Assembly: GCA_963663365.2 (NCBI GenBank)
Contig: CAXXIH010000004.1
Span: forward strand, 620,001 to 684,000
Origin: G963663365 sp963663365
GTDB lineage: Bacteria; Hinthialibacterota; Hinthialibacteria; Hinthialibacterales; G963663365
DNA: 64,000 nucleotides
Reading direction: 5' to 3'
Position numbers and translations under genes: made by a program. Shown here one piece after another: positions 7,205-16,368 of this stretch. Under the pieces are notes generated by a model that made no database searches, was not told the DNA's origin, and worked only from the letters and a program-made list of their open reading frames with translations. The stretch's first letter is position 1. Every line of letters begins with the position of its first letter.

Positions 7205-10084
7205 TTAATATACAGTCTGACGCCAATGGCCGATTTCGGGCGCTTTGACAGCCATGCGAAGCGTGATAATGCCAAAGCCGCGCAAATCGAATTCGACCTC
7301 TGTCTGCTTGCTGTCTGTGAGTTTCCAATTGATCGGTGTCGTATTTTCGGCTTCTTCTTCGAGCATGTTGACGGATTTCACATCCAGGGCCGGTTCGAAG
7401 AAGCTGATTTTGAAATGGCCTTCATTTGGAGTGCTGTTGAAGAAACGCACAACGATGGCATCGCTCTCTTCCGCTTTTTTAAAGGCACTTAGAACCAGGC
7501 CTTCTGATCCCGTTACATCCATCAAACTTTGGGTAGGCGGGAGATCGCCTTCGGGCGGCTGGTAATAAGGCTCAAAGCCATAAGGACCCGCTTGCCATTT
7601 GGCCCGGTCGTTTTTCCACAATGTGGCAGGCCATAGGCGGCTGTGTTTGTTCAGGCTGTGTTTGAACAGTTGGCTGCTGAGCCAATCGCCTTCATGCGGA
7701 TAAAGGCTGTAATAAACACGTTGTGTGCCGAATTGCTGTGCGCCTTCACTTCTGTCTTCTGTAGAGAACCGGGGATACGGTAATGAATGACGAATATCCG
7801 CCCCGGGCGATCCCGCTGAACGGAACATCGGCAGAAGCATCCGGGTGCCGCCCTCGCAGGGATAAACCGAGATATTGGGTGTGCCCCGGTCAAACAACGC
7901 CAAGCCTATTTTTCCGTCCGTAAGATCGCACCAATCCAGGTGCGGATAGACTTCATGTCCCCAGGGGCCGCCCGGCGGATTCTTATGATCGTAAACAGGC
8001 AAAGCCTGCGCTCCAAACTGCTCACCGGCCATAAAGGTCTTAACATCTACTGCGACTGGGAAAGCCGCGCGCAGGAAATGGAAGCTGGCATTGTTCTCGG
8101 CCTCGGTATAAATATCCACACGCTTCACGCCTGTAATAAGCGTGATGTAGCTGGTGATGGGCATCGGCACCATTTCGCCGTCTTTGCGATTTGAGGGGAT
8201 AAGCCAATCAGGCAAAGACACACGCACAGTTTTGCCCATGGGGTTATCTTCGACCAGCTCGATTTCCGCTCTCTGCTCCAGGCTTGTACTCGGCTCACCA
8301 TTGAACGAACAAGTTAAAATGCCACCCCTTGATGTCTGATCTTCAAAATAGTGCAAGCCGGGGTACGCAATGCCGGATTCCTTATCGGTTAGATCGAATG
8401 TGCCGTTATCATTGAATTTGATCTTCAGAAATTCGTTTTCGATTTCCCGGACATCATCTTTATGAACATCGTAGTTGGCTTCATCTTCGACCGCGTTAAC
8501 CAAGAAGGTCTTATAACCGAACGATGGAATGTCCTTGGCTAGGAAACGAATTCGGAACATCTGGCTATGGCCGCTCTTGCCCGGCGCAATAACATGCGTT
8601 GGCAGATTGTTGCCTTCTAAGTCCGTAACCTGGAAATTCTTGTACTCCAAACTCCTAAGCGAGGGGTCGATCCCGAATTCCTGGTCGGGCATCCAAAACT
8701 CCACAGCATCGGTTCGATCCCAAGCCAGGCTGTTGAATACAACAATGGGTTTATGCAGAAAATCGTATTTGTCAGGCGTCTTAATTTTTTCGACGATGGT
8801 CTTCGTCCCCCGTATAGCCAACGTTTCGGCTATGCGGTTGGATTCAAAATAACGGACGTGATTATGTTCATGGGCCTGATCAAAACAATATCCGGCCATA
8901 TCGTCATGGCTCAAGTTTTCAAACAGAAATGCCCAAGCTTTTTCAAATGAGGTATGCGGATAACGGCGGCCGCACATCATCCAAGCCAGCGCCGAATACG
9001 GTTCCGCAAAATGCTCGATCGTCGTGTATGCCTCGGCATTCTCCCGCTTTAATTTCAAGCGGCCGCTAATTGCGCCTGTGCAGGAGTGAGCCGAGTGACG
9101 CAACGTGCCTTTCAGCGTGGGGATATCCGGATTGTCCGCCAATACTGCATCGACAAACTCTTTGTGCGAGGCAATGTGGAAGGTCAATCCGGGGAACTCA
9201 TCATGCAGCCGCTCCAATACTTTAGGCAGATCGGGATTCGGTTCAGTCGCATCGGATCCGGCCATTAAAAGCAGTTTATCGTTGACAGCATAAGGAATGA
9301 TGTAGTGCAAAGACTTCATCAGGTAATGTTCGGCAAGCTCAGGCACATCATAAGGCCACGTGAACATCAGATATGCCGAAGGACCTGTCAGATTGCCGAC
9401 ATGAACCGTGGTTCCATCCAATGCCTCCCATTCGAACACGGATTTGTATTCAGGGGCGCCCGGCTCTGTACCTCGGTACATCGAAGCATAAGGAATACCG
9501 AATCCCTGATAAATCTGCGGCATCTGCGCGCAAAATCCGAAATTGTCGGCGGTATAGCCATACATCATCGATTTGCCCACGTCTCGTGCGGTCTGAATAC
9601 CCAGAAGCAGATTCCGTACAATCTCCTCACCACTGCTGACCAAGAAATCCGTTTGGGTATACAAAGGCCCCACAAGCAGACGGTCCGTCTTTACCAAGTT
9701 CTCCACGCGTTCCCGCATTTCCGGGCGGGTATCCAAATAATCCTTGATCAGTGACGACTGTCCATCCAAGACAAAACGAGTGAACTCAGGATCCTTCTCC
9801 AACATGTCAATCGTATTGTCAATCAACTTCACCAAGCGGAGGTTGTGCTGTTCAATGCTGAAACGCCACTCTTTATCCCAATGCGTGTGAGAAATTACGA
9901 AACACTCGAACTCAGCCTTGCTCAGTTTCAGAAGTTCTTCATCGCTCAAATCTCTTGTCCATTCGCGGTGACTTGCCCATTGCCGAAGCTGTTCGAGCGT
10001 GGCCGGAGCGGAATTGGCGCTCAATACCGTAAAAAGCAAAAAAACAGGTAAGAAAAACGAAAAACGCACATTCTTATAAATCAT
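7205..10084 (-). CDS. Secreted GH38 alpha-mannosidase
   Basis: A 959-residue protein with a signal peptide (hydrophobic residues 8-24). HTHWD at residues 66-70 supplies His 68 and Asp 70 as zinc ligands, and Asp 180 in TADNFGF is the expected nucleophile and third ligand. A downstream HDDMAGYCFDQAH segment matches the fourth-ligand region of GH38. The remaining C-terminal half fits the beta-rich mannosidase domains. Family members hydrolyse terminal alpha-mannosides with a divalent zinc ion. With the signal peptide it probably acts in the periplasm or on the surface, trimming mannose from glycans released by other hydrolases in the window. It is a single gene, divergent from the URO-D-like gene at 10317. 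Confidence 0.9.
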   Translation of the reverse strand: MIYKNVRFSFFLPVFLLFTVLSANSAPATLEQLRQWASHREWTRDLSDEELLKLSKAEFECFVISHTHWDKEWRFSIEQHNLRLVKLIDNTIDMLEKDPEFTRFVLDGQSSLIKDYLDTRPEMRERVENLVKTDRLLVGPLYTQTDFLVSSGEEIVRNLLLGIQTARDVGKSMMYGYTADNFGFCAQMPQIYQGFGIPYASMYRGTEPGAPEYKSVFEWEALDGTTVHVGNLTGPSAYLMFTWPYDVPELAEHYLMKSLHYIIPYAVNDKLLLMAGSDATEPNPDLPKVLERLHDEFPGLTFHIASHKEFVDAVLADNPDIPTLKGTLRHSAHSCTGAISGRLKLKRENAEAYTTIEHFAEPYSALAWMMCGRRYPHTSFEKAWAFLFENLSHDDMAGYCFDQAHEHNHVRYFESNRIAETLAIRGTKTIVEKIKTPDKYDFLHKPIVVFNSLAWDRTDAVEFWMPDQEFGIDPSLRSLEYKNFQVTDLEGNNLPTHVIAPGKSGHSQMFRIRFLAKDIPSFGYKTFLVNAVEDEANYDVHKDDVREIENEFLKIKFNDNGTFDLTDKESGIAYPGLHYFEDQTSRGGILTCSFNGEPSTSLEQRAEIELVEDNPMGKTVRVSLPDWLIPSNRKDGEMVPMPITSYITLITGVKRVDIYTEAENNASFHFLRAAFPVAVDVKTFMAGEQFGAQALPVYDHKNPPGGPWGHEVYPHLDWCDLTDGKIGLALFDRGTPNISVYPCEGGTRMLLPMFRSAGSPGADIRHSLPYPRFSTEDRSEGAQQFGTQRVYYSLYPHEGDWLSSQLFKHSLNKHSRLWPATLWKNDRAKWQAGPYGFEPYYQPPEGDLPPTQSLMDVTGSEGLVLSAFKKAEESDAIVVRFFNSTPNEGHFKISFFEPALDVKSVNMLEEEAENTTPINWKLTDSKQTEVEFDLRGFGIITLRMAVKAPEIGHWRQTVY

Positions 10085-10316
10085 TGTTTGTCCCGGTATG
10101 AAAAGTAGGATTTGTAATGGTCAATCGCAGGATAAAGCGATGATTGTTGGGAAGGAAGATAGAAGGTCGGGAATTTTCCCATGAACTTCATGGATAACCT
10201 TTACACATACAGGCATGGATTCTTGTCAGAGATGCGCAGTACAGCATAGAATGTAATAGCAATGCCGTTGATGAATCACAGGCAACGCTCCCGGCAAGCC
10301 GAGGGGGAATGAATCT

Positions 10317-11444
10317 ATGAGTAAGGCGCAAGAAAAAATCGAGCGAATGAGAAAAGCGCTCTCGCATCAAGAAGGCGACCGTGTTCCGGTTGGTGAATTC
10401 TTTTGGTCAGGATTTGTGCAACGTTGCCAAATACGGTGGGGAAGCCGTTTCGATCCTTACCGGGAATTCGACTTGGACTACATCGTAATCAATCCCAACA
10501 TGGATCCGCAGATTCGCCAGTTCGATGTTCTGGAAGAAAAAGATGACGAAGTCGTCGTCAAGACAGGCTTCGGAGCCACCATACGCCGTTGCGGTGTAGC
10601 GCCGATGCCTATCTATGAAAGTTTTTCTGTAAATACACCGGATGCGATGGAAAACTACCGCTTTGACGATCCTACCGATCCCCGCCGCTTCTTTTCGGGC
10701 GGTGATGATCAAATCAACTGCGTCGGCGATTCATTGTTAAGGAAAATTCCATCCTGGACGGAACGGATGGAACCTTACCTGGATGATTTCTCCGTCTTTG
10801 GATCAGTCTGCGAACCGTACGAATTCCTTTGGCGTGTGATTGGCACCGAGAATTCGTTGATGTGGATGGCTAGCGACCCTCAAAAGACAGCGGCATTTAT
10901 AAACCGGATCGGAGAATTTCTTTACAACCTGGCCAAAGCGCAAATCGAAGCCGGTAAAGGAAAACTTTCCGGTATGTACATCTGGGGTGATGTCGCCTAT
11001 GGGCATGGAATGTTCTTTGGTGCGCCGCGGTGGCGTGAAATGTTTAAACCGCACGTCAAAGCATTGATTGATCTGTGTCACGCTAACGACCTAATGGTGA
11101 TTTATCACGGCTGTGGAAACGCCCGCGATATTTTTAACGACTTTGCCGAGCTGGGTCTCGATGGCTACAACCCGGTTGAAGCCAAAGCGGGCTTGGATGT
11201 AGTCGAATTAAAAAAAGAATACGCCGGAAAACTGGCGTTTGTGGGCAATATCGACGTGCGCGTGCTTGAAAATGGCGATCCGCAAGCCATTGAACATGAA
11301 GTCCGCTACAAATTACAGGCAGCCAAAGGAGGCGGATTCATTTTTCAATCCGATCATTCCATCACCAGCCAGGTTGAACCTGAAAGTTACAAATTGGCAA
11401 TCGAAAAACTGCGTGAGTTTGGCAATTACCCGTTGAAGTTGTAG
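10317..11444 (+). CDS. Uroporphyrinogen decarboxylase superfamily protein, MtaA/CmuA-like (1)
   Basis: A 375-residue protein of the URO-D fold. The N-terminus has a GDRVPVGEFFW pattern found in URO-D-like methyltransferases rather than in HemE itself. YHGCGN near residues 263-268 provides the His-x-Cys of the zinc site known from MtaA, the methylcobamide:coenzyme M methyltransferase, and GGGFIFQSDHSI near 340 is the usual terminal strand, with His where MtaA has Cys. Members of this group transfer methyl groups between corrinoids and thiols, or have unknown roles; no corrinoid protein is next to it. GAGGGGGA precedes ATG 10317 by about 9 bases. A second family member lies at 12879. Confidence 0.8.
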   Translation: MSKAQEKIERMRKALSHQEGDRVPVGEFFWSGFVQRCQIRWGSRFDPYREFDLDYIVINPNMDPQIRQFDVLEEKDDEVVVKTGFGATIRRCGVAPMPIYESFSVNTPDAMENYRFDDPTDPRRFFSGGDDQINCVGDSLLRKIPSWTERMEPYLDDFSVFGSVCEPYEFLWRVIGTENSLMWMASDPQKTAAFINRIGEFLYNLAKAQIEAGKGKLSGMYIWGDVAYGHGMFFGAPRWREMFKPHVKALIDLCHANDLMVIYHGCGNARDIFNDFAELGLDGYNPVEAKAGLDVVELKKEYAGKLAFVGNIDVRVLENGDPQAIEHEVRYKLQAAKGGGFIFQSDHSITSQVEPESYKLAIEKLREFGNYPLKL

Positions 11445-11486
11445 CGCATATTTTTCTGTCGCGGCAATATCCGCCAGGCATTGGTC

Positions 11487-11996
11487 TTACCAATGCTCAT
11501 ATCGAATAATATCCTGCAGAGCGTGACGGTTCTTGGGGCCGGGTGTGTCAGCGGGATAGCCCACTGTGAGCAATTGGACAACACGCACACCTTGCGGAAC
11601 ACCCAGCAGATCTTTTACACGGTCCTCGTGAAACGCACCGATCCAGCAGGTACCCAGCCCCTCTTCAACAGCGGCCAGTGTGAAATGATCAATTGCAATC
11701 GCCACATCGATGGTATAGGAGAGTTGACCACAGCGCATCACGTGCTCATCGGTCTCGGCACAGCAGGCAATCACAACCGGCGCTTGGCCTACAAACGGCT
11801 GATCGCAGGCAATTGAAACAAGTTTGGCGCGGGCTTCGGGATTGCGGATAACCACGAAGCGCCATTCTTGACGGTTCCGGGCCGAGGGAGCCAGACGTAC
11901 CAACTCAAAAATCCGATTCAACACCTCATCAGGCACATCCCGGTTTTGATAAGTACGGCAACTGTAACGAGCGTGGATGGCATCGGCAACATTCAT
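11487..11996 (-). CDS. Nitroreductase-family flavoprotein
   Basis: A 169-residue FMN-dependent nitroreductase. The N-terminal RYSCRTYQNRDVP with LAPSARNRQEWRFVVI is the phosphate and flavin contact region of the family, and EEGLGTCWIGAF near residues 118-129 is the second conserved segment. Members use NAD(P)H to reduce nitroaromatics, quinones or flavins; the natural substrate here is unknown. I chose ATG 11996 over GTG 12003-12005 because GGGGGTG lies 6 bases ahead of it. The gene converges with the URO-D-like gene at 10317, and a small inverted repeat (GCATTGGT at 11478-11485 with ACCAATGC at 11489-11496) spans its stop codon. Confidence 0.85.
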   Translation of the reverse strand: MNVADAIHARYSCRTYQNRDVPDEVLNRIFELVRLAPSARNRQEWRFVVIRNPEARAKLVSIACDQPFVGQAPVVIACCAETDEHVMRCGQLSYTIDVAIAIDHFTLAAVEEGLGTCWIGAFHEDRVKDLLGVPQGVRVVQLLTVGYPADTPGPKNRHALQDIIRYEHW

Positions 11997-12166
11997 GGCG
12001 GTCACCCCCTAAACATCAAGATCTTTGCATATCTCTATTGATTATTCCTCAGCCATCTTGATTCTTGCACAACCATTTGGCAATGGAATTCGCCATGCAC
12101 CGAGCGTTGCATCTCTGTCCGCTGCATGACACCATGCCGTCCAACAATAAAAACAGGAACGACAAA

Positions 12167-12805
12167 ATGGACAACACTCAAATCGAACCAAAACTTAATC
12201 TACAAGAGTGGTTCGGCGGTATTGATATTTATCTTTTTGATCAGCTTCTAAAAGGACGCCTGCTACCGGGCATGCGTCTTGTCGATATTGGTTGTGGTCC
12301 GGGACGCAACTTGGTCTATTTTCTCCATGAACACTTTCAGGTTTATGGTATAGATCAGTCTGAGCAGGCTGTCCTAAATGTCCGGCAGTTGGCCGAAAGC
12401 CTGAATCCAAATCTCTCTATAGATAATTTTCAGAAAGCGGCGGCCGAACAAATGCCATTTGCTGATGCATTCTTCGATGCTGTCATTGCCAATGCCGTTT
12501 TTCATTTCGCGCGGGATGAAAACCACTTTCGTGAAATGGTTCATGAAAGTTGGCGTGTGCTCAAACCGGGGGGATTGTTTTTTGCCCGCTTGGCTTCATC
12601 AATCGGGATTGAAGACCGTATCGAATGCTTAGAGGGTCGCAGGTACCGTTTGCCCGATGGCAGTGACCGCTTTTTGGTCGATGAAGCCTATTTGATCGCC
12701 CTTACGCGAGAGTTAGGTGGCGAATTTCTGGATCCTATCAAAACCGTTAACGTGCAAGGCATACGTTGCATGACCAACTGGTGCTTGCGCAAAAAGGATT
12801 CATGA
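12167..12805 (+). CDS. Class I SAM-dependent methyltransferase (1)
   Basis: A 212-residue soluble protein. LVDIGCGPGRN at residues 38-48 is motif I of the Rossmann-like SAM-binding fold, preceded by NLQEWFGGIDIYLFDQLLKG, which is typical of a conserved small-methyltransferase subgroup. A post-motif III RVLKPGGLFFARL segment follows near residue 130. The acceptor is unknown. The frame extends upstream to TTG 12065, but ATG 12167 has AGGA 8 bases before it and matches the usual N-terminus, so I trimmed the 34 extra residues. It lies 73 bases before the second URO-D-like gene on the same strand and may be cotranscribed with it. Confidence 0.82.
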   Translation: MDNTQIEPKLNLQEWFGGIDIYLFDQLLKGRLLPGMRLVDIGCGPGRNLVYFLHEHFQVYGIDQSEQAVLNVRQLAESLNPNLSIDNFQKAAAEQMPFADAFFDAVIANAVFHFARDENHFREMVHESWRVLKPGGLFFARLASSIGIEDRIECLEGRRYRLPDGSDRFLVDEAYLIALTRELGGEFLDPIKTVNVQGIRCMTNWCLRKKDS

Positions 12806-12878
12806 AACAGCTTTATGAATCGCGCTCTAGCCGGGGCCGTGCTATTTTGGATGCAGCAAAAGCAGAGGAATCCATACA

Positions 12879-13970
12879 ATGAATCCGAAAGAACGTGTTC
12901 ATTGCGCTTTGCGCCGCGAGCCGGTTGACCGGATGCCGGTCTTTATGTGGTTTCATCCCATAACTGCGCGGCACTTCGCAGAACTGCTTGAAATCCCTGT
13001 CAGTCATGTTGCCGAGGCCATGGGCGATGATGTGCGCATGACCTGGGTTAACAACAACTACGCCATGGAGGGCATTGTTCATGAAAATGACGGGGAATGG
13101 CATCTGGATGAATGGGGTATTAAATGGATGAAAGATGGCCCCTTCAATCAAGCCGTAGAATTCCCCTTGGCGGATGCCGGAAAAGAAGAACTCCTTGCTT
13201 ACCGTTTCCCGGTGGAACGTTTGGAATTCCTGTTACAGCGCATGGAGCCGGTTGTGGCTCAGGGCGGCCGCTATTTTATCGGTTGTGATGTATCGCCCTG
13301 TGTGTTCGAGATGTATTGGCGGTTGCGCGGCATGGAACAGTCTTTTCTGGACATGGCATCGGAACCAGAACTAACAAAAGAGATGTTCCATCGTTGCGCT
13401 GACTTTGCGGCTTTGCTTTCAGAAGAAGCCTGCACCCGATTCGAGTTGGATTGGCTATGGACCGGAGACGATGTTGGAGGGCAGGATTCGCTGATGTTCA
13501 GCCCCCAATCGTGGCGCGAACTGGTCAAACCGGAACTGGCCCGGCTTTTTGAGATTGGCAAAAAACACAATCTTTGGGTGGCATATCATTGCTGCGGCTC
13601 GTTACGTCCGATCATTCCCGATTTGGTCGAAATCGGCCTCGATGTACTCAATCCCATCCAATGCAACTGCACAGGGATGGATCCGTTTGAACTGAAACGT
13701 GAATTCGGAAAAGACTTGGCCTTTATGGGTGGGGTGGATACACAGGGACTTCTCCCATTCGCTTCGCCCGGTGAGGTTCGTAAAACCACAGCGAAGCTGA
13801 TCGAGGAAATGACTTCAGACGGGGGCGGCTACATTTTGGCAGCCTCGCATACCATCCCCCCTGAGACTCCTGATGAAAATGTTTTTGCGCTTTATGAAGA
13901 AGCAGGTATCAGCCGTGAGGAAATCTTCGACCGCGCCGCCGGAATACGCAACTCCCTTGCAGCTCGCTGA
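12879..13970 (+). CDS. Uroporphyrinogen decarboxylase superfamily protein, MtaA/CmuA-like (2)
   Basis: A 363-residue URO-D-fold protein starting MNPKERVHCALRREPVDRMP, the standard opening of URO-D-like methyltransferases. YHCCGS near residues 235-240 holds the His-x-Cys zinc-site motif; GGYILAASHTI near 315-325 replaces the third cysteine of MtaA with His. It is clearly homologous to, but not a recent copy of, the protein at 10317. A role in methyl transfer from methylated substrates is possible, but there is no cobalamin-binding partner gene in the window. AGAGGA lies about 9 bases before ATG 12879. Its stop is 9 bases from the convergent methyltransferase at 13980. Confidence 0.82.
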   Translation: MNPKERVHCALRREPVDRMPVFMWFHPITARHFAELLEIPVSHVAEAMGDDVRMTWVNNNYAMEGIVHENDGEWHLDEWGIKWMKDGPFNQAVEFPLADAGKEELLAYRFPVERLEFLLQRMEPVVAQGGRYFIGCDVSPCVFEMYWRLRGMEQSFLDMASEPELTKEMFHRCADFAALLSEEACTRFELDWLWTGDDVGGQDSLMFSPQSWRELVKPELARLFEIGKKHNLWVAYHCCGSLRPIIPDLVEIGLDVLNPIQCNCTGMDPFELKREFGKDLAFMGGVDTQGLLPFASPGEVRKTTAKLIEEMTSDGGGYILAASHTIPPETPDENVFALYEEAGISREEIFDRAAGIRNSLAAR

Positions 13971-13979
13971 TACATCTTG

Positions 13980-14834
13980 CTAAGAGACGGGCTTGCGCAA
14001 CAAAACAGCGTCTTGTTTAACATCGATAGCCCCATCCGGAAGATAATCGATGAATTCCAGATTTTCTGCAAATACATTTCGCAGATATGACTCCGGGTGA
14101 TACACCGAGCAGTAATTAAGACCGGAATAATCTTTTCGCATCACAACCAGCTCATCTTGTTCCAATCGCTCCCGGTCTTCCGTAGCAAGCTCGTGCTCAC
14201 GATTTTTACCGTGAACCGTAATAAGCAAATAACCGCCAGGCTTTAGCACGCGTGACAATTCATCCCGCCAAAAGATTTGCAGATCGGCATCAAGATGAGT
14301 GAAAACCGAGATTGCATAGATTAAGTCGAAAGTTTCATCCGAAAAATCAAGACGCTCATTGATCGTATTACGTTGAAACTGTGCAAAAGGCAAAGCCGAA
14401 CGGCACCAATGGATTGCCCGTTTATTATGATCAACGCCATGAAGCGCCGTATTCTTCAAATCCTTCCATTGCCGCATTACACGTCCGCAGCCGCAGCCAA
14501 AATCCAGAATGGATGAGAAGCTGGATAGTTCCAACTGATTCTTACGCAGAATCTCCGTAATCGTTTGCCTGCCGAGCACACTCTGTTCCCAATAGAGTTC
14601 GGCTTCAAATCGCCTCATAATCGAATAAATCAGTTTTGAAGAAGGTAATGGAAGTCCGTCCGGCGCGCCTTGCTTGTAGAATCGGGCATTCTTTTCCCGC
14701 AGTTCCGTTTGGCATAGATAGATTATCCATCTATACAGATTGGCACTCCAGGCGCCCAATCCGCTCCATTCCAGAATGGGCTTCAGGAACCTTTTAAACG
14801 TTTCAATAAAAGTCAGCCGACTGAATTCAACCAC
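13980..14834 (-). CDS. Class I SAM-dependent methyltransferase (2)
   Basis: A 284-residue protein whose SAM-binding motif I, ILDFGCGCGRVMRQW, is at residues 109-123. FDLIYAISVFTHLD near 167-180 and RVLKPGGYLLITVHG near 195-210 are the expected following motifs of a Methyltransf_25/11-type domain. The first 100 residues are basic and helical and resemble the N-terminal extension of methyltransferases found in glycan gene clusters, but no acceptor can be assigned. The start is GTG 14834 with no clear ribosome-binding site, so it could begin later. It lies downstream of the bd-like oxidase genes on the same strand, 113 bases away, but its function looks unrelated. Confidence 0.78.
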   Translation of the reverse strand: MVEFSRLTFIETFKRFLKPILEWSGLGAWSANLYRWIIYLCQTELREKNARFYKQGAPDGLPLPSSKLIYSIMRRFEAELYWEQSVLGRQTITEILRKNQLELSSFSSILDFGCGCGRVMRQWKDLKNTALHGVDHNKRAIHWCRSALPFAQFQRNTINERLDFSDETFDLIYAISVFTHLDADLQIFWRDELSRVLKPGGYLLITVHGKNREHELATEDRERLEQDELVVMRKDYSGLNYCSVYHPESYLRNVFAENLEFIDYLPDGAIDVKQDAVLLRKPVS

Positions 14835-14947
14835 GGTAGGATTCGCTTTTCATGAATACGTAGGGAGAGTACCACATACGCGGTTGTTCTTGATACCCCG
14901 AAGAAGCCGTCATCAAATCACTGCAAGAACCAATCCGGATTCTCTCT

Positions 14948-16348
14948 TTATGGCTGTTCGGTGGTTTCTGTTTCCGCTTCTTGTTCCGGTTCTGTAGCCT
15001 CTTCTTGAGGTTCATTGGTTGCCGCAACCGCATCGATGAGATATTGGGCGACGGCTTCGTATTGTTCTTCAGTTAATTTAATAGCCGGCATTTCCGGAAA
15101 ATCGGGGCGCTTTTTACCAGGCGCTTTCACCCATTTAATAATCCCCGCCGTATCATCCCCATAGATATCCACAATCTCGGTTAACGGCGGCCCTACCAGA
15201 CGTTTGTCCAATGCGTGGCAAGTACTACAAACGCGTTTGAAGATTTTTTGGCCGAGCGGCATGTTTTCATCTTCCCCTGCAACACCCAATCCTTGGGAAG
15301 CGCGCCAACGCGTGATATTGAGCATAGATTGATAGACCTGGGTTTGAGCCGCGACCAATCCTTTATGCTCAGCCAGAGCGGCTTCCCGGTAGGTGTGGCG
15401 GCCATATCCCATAAAAATAACCGTGCATGTCAATAAACCAATGACTACATAAAAACGCACCCCGAAAGTTTTTTTCGGAAGAATCAATTCAATCCATAAA
15501 ATCGCGGAAGCGGTCAGCGCCAATACCAGTCCGATACAAACAACGGCGATGAGCAACCACGTAACACCTTGGGAGGGGAGGGTGAAAAAGACCAAGGGTC
15601 CCACAACCAGCTGTGCTACGGTCGCCCCAAGAGTGATGCTTAAAAAGATTTTACGTAAATCGGATACTTTCAGTGTTTCGAACTTTTCTTCCGCCGGGTA
15701 GCGCGAACGCCCGAAATATCCGGTTAAGAAAAGGCCGGTGAGCGCCAAACAGGCCATTAGAAAATGCAAGTAACGCGGAAATACATTGGGAATGGTCAAA
15801 CTCGCCAACCAACCATCCACTTCTTTCCACTTCTCCGGAAACAGCATCAAGTTGATGTTGGCTAAAAAAATCAGCGGGACAATAAGAAGCAGCAGAGTAC
15901 TTAATGCTCCGATTGCCATGTGAAGTTCTTTGCGTTGGGCATAACGATCCCACGTATACTTATGCACATAACCCAGAAGAAACGCGGTCGCCACCAAAGG
16001 AACCACCATAATCCATGCACGGCCGGTGATGGCATTGGCGGTATAAAAATGGAGGGTGTAGAGAACATTGATCGTTAACAGCGGGCCGACACCGAGAACC
16101 ACAGCCATACTCTTGTTGACCGTGATCGTGGAAACAATCTCTCTCGCCAGCCGGTCGTAATCGGGACGTTTGCGGCCCATAATTTCAAACACAAAAGCGA
16201 GAATCGATCCTCCCAGCATCAAGTTGACAAAAAGAATATGGAGCAAGAAAAGAAGGACCAGCGCCAATTCCAATAGAATCGGATAGGCGGGCATCCCTAA
16301 AGGAATGTCTCGGGGAATCGGCATCGTAAGCAGCGATTGGGGCGTCAT
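14948..16348 (-). CDS. Cytochrome bd-like membrane subunit with fused C-terminal cytochrome c domain (subunit B)
   Basis: A 466-residue protein. About nine membrane helices cover residues 20-340, followed by a periplasmic class I cytochrome c domain with CSTCH at 374-378 (covalent heme) and a Met in FPEMPAIKLT as likely axial ligand. The C-terminal 30 residues are a Glu/Thr-rich tail. The helix region resembles the CydA fold: His in the first helix, and RYLHFLMACLALTG, which aligns by eye with the heme b558 histidine region of CydA. Family knowledge: some members of the bd superfamily carry c hemes and are thought not to use quinol directly. It is the second gene of a pair, 20 bases after the partner at 16369, with GAGGA before ATG 16348. 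Confidence 0.78.
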   Translation of the reverse strand: MTPQSLLTMPIPRDIPLGMPAYPILLELALVLLFLLHILFVNLMLGGSILAFVFEIMGRKRPDYDRLAREIVSTITVNKSMAVVLGVGPLLTINVLYTLHFYTANAITGRAWIMVVPLVATAFLLGYVHKYTWDRYAQRKELHMAIGALSTLLLLIVPLIFLANINLMLFPEKWKEVDGWLASLTIPNVFPRYLHFLMACLALTGLFLTGYFGRSRYPAEEKFETLKVSDLRKIFLSITLGATVAQLVVGPLVFFTLPSQGVTWLLIAVVCIGLVLALTASAILWIELILPKKTFGVRFYVVIGLLTCTVIFMGYGRHTYREAALAEHKGLVAAQTQVYQSMLNITRWRASQGLGVAGEDENMPLGQKIFKRVCSTCHALDKRLVGPPLTEIVDIYGDDTAGIIKWVKAPGKKRPDFPEMPAIKLTEEQYEAVAQYLIDAVAATNEPQEEATEPEQEAETETTEQP

Positions 16349-16368
16349 GGGGTTCCTCTGCGCTCGGC

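Noticed and set aside
11478..11496. GCATTGGT/ACCAATGC hairpin between convergent genes as a terminator
   Set aside because: No T-run on either strand and it overlaps the nitroreductase stop codon.
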